Below are positions 1-5,748 of a stretch of DNA of 10,436 nucleotides, one piece after another. The position numbers and the translations under genes were made by a program. How positions within the stretch are numbered: position 1 is the stretch's first letter; each line of letters begins with the position of its first letter. A model generated the notes under the pieces. The model was not told the DNA's origin. It made no database searches and saw nothing but the letters and a program-made list of their open reading frames with translations. The stretch is from Natrialbaceae archaeon B1-Br10_E2g27. Its GTDB lineage: Archaea; Halobacteriota; Halobacteria; Halobacteriales; Natrialbaceae. The stretch spans positions 1 to 10,436 of the forward strand of contig LKMM01000061.1 of NCBI GenBank assembly GCA_001563885.1, read 5' to 3'.

Positions 1-3000
1 CGACTTCCACCGAGTCCGCATCTGCCGCCGCTACCTCGAACTCGTCGGTCGTTGCCGTGTCGGCCGATTCGACGTTTTCACTACCCTCACTGTCGATCGA
101 GAACTCCAGTTCGTAGCCCTCATTGGCGTCCTCAATAACGAGGTCGTCGAACGTCGCGATGCCATCGCCGTCAGTGACAACTGCCGTGTCTCCCTCGTCG
201 ATTGTCCCACCTTCGATGCCAACTTCCTCGACAGTCACGTCGACATCTTCGACCGGGTTCCCGGATTCGTCAGTCACTTCGGCTTCTGGATAGTCATCGT
301 CAACACCTTCGATCAACTCACCGGCGATCGTCCCGTCTGGCTGGGTTTCGACCGTCACAGAGTCCGCGTCGCCAGCCACGAACGTCGCCGTGGCGGTGAC
401 CGTGTTCTCGTCCTGTTGGTCCTCGAATTCGACGTCGAACTCGCCAGTGTCGGTCGAGGTGGCGGTGAACGTTGCTTCGCCATCCTCGTCGGTCGTCGCC
501 TCTTCACCGGACTCGATCCCGTCGAGATCCGCAACGTCCTCGCTGTCGGTGACCTCGATTGTGATACCCTCGATCGGCTCCTCGTTGCTGTCTTCGGCAG
601 TGACGGTGAACGTAACTTCGTCATCGCCGTCGGCGACCGCCTCGTCGTCAGTCTCGGCGTCGAGGCTCTCGACGACAGCCTCGATCGTGACTTCCTCGCT
701 TGCGGTGTCGTCGTCGCTTTCGACGGTCACGTCGCCCGTGCCTGCGTCGCTGACTGTGGTCTCCCACGCCAGGGTCTCCTCGGTCGAATCGCCGCTGTCG
801 AGGGTGACCTCGGCGCTGTCCTTCTGGTCGCCGTCGAAGTCAAGCAGTTCGATCGTTTGCTCGCCGTCTGCGGCAAGGTTGGTGAGTTCGGTGGTCACGT
901 CGAGAGTCTCACCCTCCTCGATCGGCGAGTTCGTCCCTTCGATGGTCACTTCGTAGAACGGATCGGTGTCCTCCCAGGCGAGCGCGGGGTAGGAGTCGGT
1001 GGCGTGCCAGGTTCCCTCGTCGTCGGGGAACGCGAAGCCATCGATGTTGTCGGTGGCGTTTGCGCCGGTCATTTCGCTGGTCGTGAGTGGAGTTACGCCA
1101 TCGTCATCGCCTTCGCCAACGCTTTGGTCGTCTTCTTCGTCGCCGTCTTCGATGACGGTTGCCGCTTCGTCATCCCAGTACGAATCGCTCACATCGCCGT
1201 TGTTCCCCGCGACGAGGCCGCCCACCCTGATGTCACCCTCCACGTTGCCAGTCGCGTACGACTCACTCACATCGCCGTTGTTCCCCGCGACGAGGCCGCC
1301 CACTGTTCCATCCCCGGAGACGTCGCCCGTCGCGTACGACTTGCTCACATCACCTGGGTTCGTCCCGACGAGGCCGCCCACTGTTCCATCCCCGGAGACG
1401 TCGCCCGTCGCGTACGACTTGCTCACATCCCCTCTGTTCGCCCCGACGAGGCCGCCCACGAAATCACCGTCCCTGTCGACGTCGATATCGGCTGATGACT
1501 CCGAGATGTCGCCATCGTTTTGGCCGACGAGGCCGCCCACTCTGGAGTCCTTGCCGTTGACGTTGCCGGTGGCGGATACGTTCGTGATGGTCCCCTGGTT
1601 GAGCCCGACGAGACTCCCAACACCGTTTCCGGCATTGCCACCCTCTCCGGTCACGTCCACGTTCTCCAGCCGGAGGTCCCGAATCTCGGCGTTCTCCCCC
1701 GTCGAGGCGAACAACCCGACGCTCTCTTCGCCCGGCCGGTTGATGTAGAGATCCTCGATGGTGTTGTCCTGTCCGTCGAATTCGTCTTCGAAGTTGTCGA
1801 TTGGGTCGAAGCCGTCGCCATCCTGGAGATCCCCGTCAGCGTCGAGGACGACGCCGTCCTCGCCGTTGCCGCCGTACCCGTCGGTCTCATCGTCCAGATC
1901 GGCGTTCAACGCGAACTCACTATCGAGATTCTCGCGCACGTTGTCGAGGTGTTCCCAGTTTTCGATCAGGTACGGATCTTCGTCGGTCCCCTCGCCGCCA
2001 GCGTACAGTCCTTCTGTGGTCTTGCCGGGTGCCGGCTCCTGTTCGTTGTCGACGAGGAACGGATAGGAGACCTCGAGTTCGCCGTTCTGGTCTTCGTCAA
2101 CCACGTCCCACGTCGGGTTGAAGCCGAAGCCGGCCATGTTGTCCTCGGCATTCGCGCCGGTCATTTCGGCGGTCTCGAGTCCGTCCTCGTCGTCACTGCC
2201 GTCGGATTCGTCTTGGCCAGTCGCGTCTCTATCCCAGTACGAGTCAGTCACGTCGTCGCCATCGTGGTTTCCAATCAATCCACCGACGGTGGTTGCGTCA
2301 CCGTCTGGGTCAACCGAACCTGCTGCATACGATTCACTCACTGTCCCATCGTTCTCGCCGACGAGGCCACCCACACGTTCGCTACCGTGGACGTCGCCAG
2401 TGGCGTAGGAGTCAAAAACATCGCCAGATCCATCAATATCGGCGTTCTCCCCGACGAGACCGCCAACCTGTTCATCGCCAGTGACATCACCAATAGCGTA
2501 CGAGGTGTCAATGGCACCCGAGTTCAAGTTCCTCCCGACGAGGCCGCCCACTCTGAAAGAATCATCTTCGCCGGTGACGTTGCCGGTGGCGTAGGACGTC
2601 TCGATACTACCAAAGTTAGTACCGACGAGGCCGCCTAATTCCCTGAGGTTGCCAGTGAGATCGCTATCGGCATACGATGCCGAGATGGTGGTCTTTGTAC
2701 TCCTTCCAACGAGGCCGCCCACTTCGCTATCCCCAGAGACGTTGCCCGTGGCGTAGGACTGCTCGATTATGGCATTGTTCTCCTGAGAGAAGCCGTCGCT
2801 ATCGCCGACGAGACCGCCCACTCGTTCTTCGCTTGCGGAGACATTGCCGGTGACGTATGAATTCTCGATTGTGGCCTGGTCATTCTCGGATGTGGTCTGG
2901 TGATAACCCACCAGGCCGCCTACCAGGCCGAAGCCCTCGATATCTACGTTTTCGAGTGCGACATTCTCAATACTGCCGTCCTCGACGAATCCGAATAACC

Positions 3001-5377
3001 CAACTCCTACTTTGTCACTATCGTTGATGGATAGCTCCTCGATCGTCTTTCCACCCCCATCGAATGTCCCTTCGAACCCCTCACCTTCAATCTCCCCGGC
3101 ATCGAGATCAAAGTCACCAATCGGTTCGAACCCGTCACCATTCCGGAGTTCACCGTCAGCGTCGAGGACGACACCGTTCTCGCCATCGCCGCCGTAACCC
3201 GCCGTCTCTTCGTCTATATCCTCGGCAAGCGTGAAGTTCGCGTCCAGATTCGCGCGCACATTGTCGAGTTCGTACCAGTTAGTGATCTCGTAGGGATCGT
3301 CGTCACCATCTCCGTCAGCGTAGAGTGAGCTACTGGGTGCTGGATCCTGTGTATTCTCCTGCAAGACTGGATAGAAGACAGTAAACCCATCTTCTGGATC
3401 GGCTTCGCCGGTGTCCCACGTCTCTCCAAAGTCCTCGAACATGTTGTCTTCCGCGTTGTCGCCGGTCATCTCGGCAGTGGTGAGCGGCTCGCCACCGTCG
3501 CTCTGTTCGTCCTGTTCTTCGCCGTCTTCGGTGACGGTTGCCGCTTCGTCGTCCCAGTACGACTCGCTCACATCGCCATTGGGGGCCCCGACTAGGCCGC
3601 CCACGTCTTCGTTGCCCTCCACGTTCCCCGTCGCGTACGACTCGCTCACATACCCTCCGTTCGCATTCAACCCGGCGAAGCCGCCCACTCTTTCTTCGCC
3701 CTCCACGTCGCCCGTCGCGTACGACTCGCTCACATCGCCACTGTTCACCCCGACGAGGCCGCCCACTCCTTCAGAGTCGCCGGATACGTTGCCCGTCGTG
3801 TACGACTCGCTCATATCCCCTGCAAAGGTGTTCTCCCCGACTAGGCCGCCCACGTTGTTGCCCTCGCCGCTGATGTCGCCCGTCGTGTAGGACTTGCTCA
3901 CCTCGCCACTGTTCAACCCGACGAGGCCGCCCACTCTGTCGTCCTCGCCGGATACCTCGCCGGTGGTGGACACGTTCGTGATGGTCCCCTGGTTGAGCCC
4001 GACGAGACTCCCAACGCCGGCTTCTCCGCCGCCCTCTCCGGTCACGTCCACGTTCTCCAGCTGGAGGTCCCGAATCTCGGCGTTCTCCTCAGTCGAGGCG
4101 AACAGCCCGACGCGCTCTTCGTCCGGTAGGTCGATGTAGAGGTCCTCGATGGTGTTGTCCTGCCCGTCGAACTCACCATCGAACTCTGCGATCGGTTCGA
4201 AGCCGTCTTCAGTATCGACCAGATCGTCGTAGCCATCGGTCGATTCATTCAGTTCGTTCGCGAGCACGAAGTCGGCGTCGAGATTCTCCCGAACGTTGTG
4301 TAGTTGGTCCCAGTTATCGATGACGTACGGGTCGTCGTCACCGCCGCCGTCTGCGTACAGCGTCTGACTCGCTGGCGGGTCCTGCGTGTTCTCCTGCAGG
4401 GTCGGATACGGCAGTGTGAAGCCGCCCGCTTCGTCAACTGAATTGGTCTCCCACGCACTATCCTCCTCACCGAGGTCGAAGTCCGATTCGAAATCTGAAT
4501 CGAGGTCGTCCTCGCCGGTCATCTCGGCAGTGGTGAGCGGCTCGCCACCGTCGCTCTGTTCGTCCTGTTCTTCGCCGTCTTCGGTGACGGTTGCCGCCTC
4601 GTCGTCCCAGTAGGAGTCGCTCACATCGCCATTATTCGTCCCGACGAGGCCACCCGGGGTTCCGCCAGAAATGTTTCCCGTTGCGTACGACTGGTCCACA
4701 TCGCCATTATTCCACCCGACGAGGCCGCCCGCGCTGCCAGAGGAGGCGTCGCCGTCGCCCGTCGCGTACGACTCGCTCACATCGCCATCGTTCCATCCGA
4801 CGAGGCCGCCCACCTCTATGGCGCTGGAGACCTCACCAGTCGCGTACGACTTACTCACATCGCCATTGTTCCGCCCGACGAGGCCGCCCACTCTGTTGTC
4901 GCTCTCCACGTCACCGCTGGTGGACACGTTCGTGATGTCCCCCTCGTTGAACCCGACGAGACTCCCAACACCGTTATTCTGAGCGCCACCCTCTCCGGTC
5001 ACGTTCACGTTCTCCAACTCGAGGTCCCGAATCTCGGCGTTCTCTGCCGTCGAGGCGAACAACCCGACGCGGTCTTCGTCCGACCGGTCGATGTAGAGAT
5101 CCTCAATGGTGTTGTCCTGCCCGTCGAACTCGCCCTCGAAGTCGGCGATCGGCTCGAAGCCGTCCTCAGTATCGACCAGACTGTTGTAGCCCTCCGCCTC
5201 CGAATCCAAGTCGTCCACGAGCACGTACTCACCATCGGAGCCGTCCTCGATATCGTCGAGGTCGTTCCAGTCTTCGATCTCCTCTAGTTCCTCGGCTGCC
5301 ACGCTCCCGACGGCCCCCAACCCAAGACAAATCACGGCGAATGAGACCACCAATACGACCGCACAGCGGCGAATCAT
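1..5377 (-). CDS. Giant secreted GLUG-repeat surface protein with Ig-like stalk (partial, C-terminus beyond left edge)
   Basis: One open frame of 1792 codons runs from ATG at 5377 to the window edge with no in-frame stop. Residues 1-28 form a signal peptide: RR at 3-4, a hydrophobic core, and a small-residue end GSVAA before the acidic mature start EELEEIEDW. Residues 29-1472 hold four tandem modules built from GLUG units (VGGLVGxNxGxVSxSYATGxVxG), about 25 in total. Residues 1473-1566 look like a CARDB/APHP-type beta domain, about 1567-1666 like an Ig-like (Big_1-type) domain, and about 1667-1792 start a second one with VTDESGNPVEDVDVTV and TDGDGIATFDDLVI. Many NVS/NVT sequons suggest N-glycosylation, and the sequence is extremely acidic. 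The family is extracellular and probably adhesive, but substrate and partner are unknown. A C-terminal anchor such as PGF-CTERM would lie outside the window. The ATG follows GGTGGGAGA, which supports this start. Confidence 0.93.
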   Translation of the reverse strand, partial: MIRRCAVVLVVSFAVICLGLGAVGSVAAEELEEIEDWNDLDDIEDGSDGEYVLVDDLDSEAEGYNSLVDTEDGFEPIADFEGEFDGQDNTIEDLYIDRSDEDRVGLFASTAENAEIRDLELENVNVTGEGGAQNNGVGSLVGFNEGDITNVSTSGDVESDNRVGGLVGRNNGDVSKSYATGEVSSAIEVGGLVGWNDGDVSESYATGDGDASSGSAGGLVGWNNGDVDQSYATGNISGGTPGGLVGTNNGDVSDSYWDDEAATVTEDGEEQDEQSDGGEPLTTAEMTGEDDLDSDFESDFDLGEEDSAWETNSVDEAGGFTLPYPTLQENTQDPPASQTLYADGGGDDDPYVIDNWDQLHNVRENLDADFVLANELNESTDGYDDLVDTEDGFEPIAEFDGEFDGQDNTIEDLYIDLPDEERVGLFASTEENAEIRDLQLENVDVTGEGGGEAGVGSLVGLNQGTITNVSTTGEVSGEDDRVGGLVGLNSGEVSKSYTTGDISGEGNNVGGLVGENTFAGDMSESYTTGNVSGDSEGVGGLVGVNSGDVSESYATGDVEGEERVGGFAGLNANGGYVSESYATGNVEGNEDVGGLVGAPNGDVSESYWDDEAATVTEDGEEQDEQSDGGEPLTTAEMTGDNAEDNMFEDFGETWDTGEADPEDGFTVFYPVLQENTQDPAPSSSLYADGDGDDDPYEITNWYELDNVRANLDANFTLAEDIDEETAGYGGDGENGVVLDADGELRNGDGFEPIGDFDLDAGEIEGEGFEGTFDGGGKTIEELSINDSDKVGVGLFGFVEDGSIENVALENVDIEGFGLVGGLVGYHQTTSENDQATIENSYVTGNVSASEERVGGLVGDSDGFSQENNAIIEQSYATGNVSGDSEVGGLVGRSTKTTISASYADSDLTGNLRELGGLVGTNFGSIETSYATGNVTGEDDSFRVGGLVGRNLNSGAIDTSYAIGDVTGDEQVGGLVGENADIDGSGDVFDSYATGDVHGSERVGGLVGENDGTVSESYAAGSVDPDGDATTVGGLIGNHDGDDVTDSYWDRDATGQDESDGSDDEDGLETAEMTGANAEDNMAGFGFNPTWDVVDEDQNGELEVSYPFLVDNEQEPAPGKTTEGLYAGGEGTDEDPYLIENWEHLDNVRENLDSEFALNADLDDETDGYGGNGEDGVVLDADGDLQDGDGFDPIDNFEDEFDGQDNTIEDLYINRPGEESVGLFASTGENAEIRDLRLENVDVTGEGGNAGNGVGSLVGLNQGTITNVSATGNVNGKDSRVGGLVGQNDGDISESSADIDVDRDGDFVGGLVGANRGDVSKSYATGDVSGDGTVGGLVGTNPGDVSKSYATGDVSGDGTVGGLVAGNNGDVSESYATGNVEGDIRVGGLVAGNNGDVSDSYWDDEAATVIEDGDEEDDQSVGEGDDDGVTPLTTSEMTGANATDNIDGFAFPDDEGTWHATDSYPALAWEDTDPFYEVTIEGTNSPIEEGETLDVTTELTNLAADGEQTIELLDFDGDQKDSAEVTLDSGDSTEETLAWETTVSDAGTGDVTVESDDDTASEEVTIEAVVESLDAETDDEAVADGDDEVTFTVTAEDSNEEPIEGITIEVTDSEDVADLDGIESGEEATTDEDGEATFTATSTDTGEFDVEFEDQQDENTVTATATFVAGDADSVTVETQPDGTIAGELIEGVDDDYPEAEVTDESGNPVEDVDVTVEEVGIEGGTIDEGDTAVVTDGDGIATFDDLVIEDANEGYELEFSIDSEGSENVESADTATTDEFEVAAADADSVEV
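962..2008 (-). repeat. GLUG module 4 (residues 1124-1472)
   Basis: The header is LYAGGEGTDEDPYLIENW and LDNVRENLD. The long loop DGVVLDADGDLQDGDGF matches module 3. The segment from DGQDNTIEDLYI through VGSLVGLNQGTITNVS matches modules 1 and 2. Six GLUG units follow, two of them of the VGGLVAGNNGDVS form. The cap is SDSYWDDEAATVIEDG, then LTTSEMTGANATDNI and the exit SYPALAWEDTDPF into the stalk domains. Confidence 0.85.
1289..1429 (-). repeat. Perfect 63-base tandem repeat, 78-base period
   Basis: Positions 1289-1351 and 1367-1429 are identical over 63 bases. They code for two successive GLUG units with the same SKSYATGDVSGDGTVGGLV segment. The 78-base period is 26 codons, so gain or loss of a unit keeps frame. 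Identity at silent positions points to a recent duplication or conversion. Confidence 0.85.
2009..3325 (-). repeat. GLUG module 3 (residues 685-1123), the most divergent
   Basis: The header is LYADGDGDDDPYEITNW. It carries the long loop NGVVLDADGELRNGDGFEPI, shared with module 4 only, and an extra GEIEGEGFEGTF insert. Eight GLUG units follow, several with lengthened turns such as VGGLVGYHQTTSENDQATIE and VGGLVGDSDGFSQENNAIIE. The cap differs from the other modules: DSYWDRDATGQDESDG, then LETAEMTGANAEDNM. It also lacks the GSLVGxNxGxITNVS first unit. Confidence 0.85.
3326..4360 (-). repeat. GLUG module 2 (residues 340-684)
   Basis: The header is LYADGGGDDDPYVIDNW followed by LHNVRENLD. The short DTEDGFEPI loop matches module 1. 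Six GLUG units follow, starting VGSLVGLNQGTITNVS. One unit has degenerated to VGGFAGLNANGGYVSESYATG. The cap is SESYWDDEAATVTEDG, then LTTAEMTGDNAEDNM and FYPVLQENTQDP. The 120 bases coding the cap are almost identical to those of module 1. Confidence 0.85.
4361..5293 (-). repeat. GLUG module 1 (residues 29-339)
   Basis: The module opens with a shortened header (EEIEDWNDLDDIEDG) lacking the LYADG...DPY lead-in of the other three. It continues with GFEPIADFEGEFDGQDNTIEDLYI and a VGLFAS...AEIRDLELENV segment. Five GLUG units follow, the first being the degenerate VGSLVGFNEGDITNVS type. The cap is SDSYWDDEAATVTEDG, then LTTAEMTG and a YPTLQENTQDP linker into module 2. Confidence 0.85.
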
Positions 5378-5380
5378 TCT

Positions 5381-5398
5381 CCCACCTGATTGGGTGGG
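5381..5398 (-). promoter_or_regulatory. Hairpin over the surface gene's ribosome binding site
   Basis: Read on the minus strand, CCCACC, a six-base loop CAATCA and GGTGGG form a perfect six-base-pair GC-rich stem. The 3' arm is the Shine-Dalgarno-like GGTGGGAG just before ATG at 5377. The stem would hide the ribosome binding site in the mRNA. The pairing is seen in the sequence; a regulatory role is inferred. Confidence 0.5.
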
Positions 5399-5438
5399 GT
5401 CAGGGTGTTGCCTGTTCCCTCGAGTGTCACATCATGGC

Positions 5439-5511
5439 TGGCCACCCGAACCAACACGTTCTGGCCACGCGATGATAAATAGAATTTAATAGCCGGCCAC
5501 TGACTGGCCAC
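5439..5511. promoter_or_regulatory. Cluster of TGGCCAC repeats around the surface-gene promoter
   Basis: TGGCCAC occurs at 5439-5445, 5462-5468 and 5505-5511, with a one-base variant CGGCCAC at 5494-5500. The last two also form an inverted repeat, GGCCA-ctgac-TGGCC (5495-5509). The copies lie on both sides of the AT-rich TATA-like stretch at 5474-5491, where an operator for this gene would be expected. No known binding protein is recognised. Confidence 0.45.
5474..5491 (-). promoter_or_regulatory. TATA-like promoter element for the surface-protein gene
   Basis: On the minus strand this reads TATTAAATTCTATTTATC, the strongest AT-rich block upstream of 5377. Initiation about 25 bases downstream (near 5450-5465) would give a leader of about 75-90 bases. 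That fits a gene using a Shine-Dalgarno site rather than a leaderless start. Confidence 0.5.
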
Positions 5512-5587
5512 GATACTGTTGCCGCGCTTCCCTGCAACCCCCCGTTCCTCCAATCCTAACGGCATTCGTTACGTGTAGTTACTCGAG

Positions 5588-5625
5588 TATGTACGCATAA
5601 ATTGGATATCTGCATACGCATACAT
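5588..5625 (+). promoter_or_regulatory. TACGCATA direct repeat upstream of the regulator promoter
   Basis: TACGCATA occurs at 5592-5599 and 5615-5622, 23 bases apart start to start, or about two helical turns. The first lies in the imperfect palindrome TATG-TACG-CATA (5588-5599). The second is flanked as TGCATACGCATACAT (5611-5625). Both sit just upstream of the TATA box at 5630, as expected for an activator or autoregulator site. The binding factor is unknown. Confidence 0.45.
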
Positions 5626-5629
5626 CGGA

Positions 5630-5638
5630 TTTATTTTT
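5630..5638 (+). promoter_or_regulatory. TATA box for the leader ORF and regulator
   Basis: TTTATTTTT is centred 25-26 bases before the ATG at 5659. This is the spacing seen in leaderless haloarchaeal transcripts. No Shine-Dalgarno sequence precedes that ATG, which agrees with leaderless initiation. Confidence 0.55.
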
Positions 5639-5658
5639 ACCAGAGCGTAACTCAATCC

Positions 5659-5748
5659 ATGAGTATCATGAATCCACATGAGGGTTGGCTGGCTGTCTTG
5701 GCCTTAGGGGGTCAAGCCAACCAGCACATGAGAGGGAGACGGCCGTGA
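5659..5748 (+). CDS. Possible 29-residue leader ORF coupled to the regulator
   Basis: This short frame opens at ATG 5659, about 25 bases after the TATA box, where a leaderless transcript would begin. It ends in a TGA that overlaps the regulator's GTG start (GTGA at 5745-5748). The peptide starts MSIMNPHEGW, has a short nonpolar stretch (LAVLALGG) and ends QHMRGRRP. It is basic at the end and not acidic, so it looks like a leader peptide rather than a stable haloarchaeal protein. No homologous family is recognised. An inverted repeat lies inside it. Alternatively the frame is chance, and 5659-5744 is simply an untranslated leader. Confidence 0.4.
   Translation: MSIMNPHEGWLAVLALGGQANQHMRGRRP
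5683..5722 (+). promoter_or_regulatory. Stem-loop inside the regulator's leader
   Basis: GGTTGGCT (5683-5690) pairs perfectly with AGCCAACC (5715-5722) across a 24-base loop. It lies within the possible leader ORF and just before the GAGGGAG ribosome binding site. It could act as an attenuator or translation control element. The pairing is seen; the role is inferred. Confidence 0.4.
5732..5738 (+). promoter_or_regulatory. Ribosome binding site that selects the GTG start at 5745
   Basis: GAGGGAG ends six bases before GTG 5745, good Shine-Dalgarno spacing. It favours this start over the TTG at 5685, which has no such site and would add 20 residues not expected ahead of a receiver domain. Confidence 0.55.

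Noticed and set aside
416..2638. Long plus-strand frames (416-1495, 359 residues; 1520-2638, 372 residues) opposite the surface gene
   Set aside because: They are antisense mirrors of the GLUG repeats and remain open because the repeat codons on the other strand contain few antisense stops. The minus frame is open over the whole 5.4 kb with signal peptide and clear domains.
962..5293. Regularly spaced repeats that at first glance resemble a CRISPR or satellite array
   Set aside because: The repeats are in-frame codons of GLUG units with variable spacing and conserved protein motif, not identical repeats with unique spacers.
5374..5565. Minus-strand 63-residue frame ending in an ATGA overlap with the surface-protein start
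   Set aside because: The surface gene's TATA-like block (5474-5491) and repeat cluster lie inside it. The product is basic and unlike a haloarchaeal protein, and no family is recognised.
5685..5744. TTG start at 5685 adding 20 residues to the regulator
   Set aside because: It has no ribosome binding site, TTG starts are rare here, and the extra residues precede a receiver domain that begins normally after GTG 5745.
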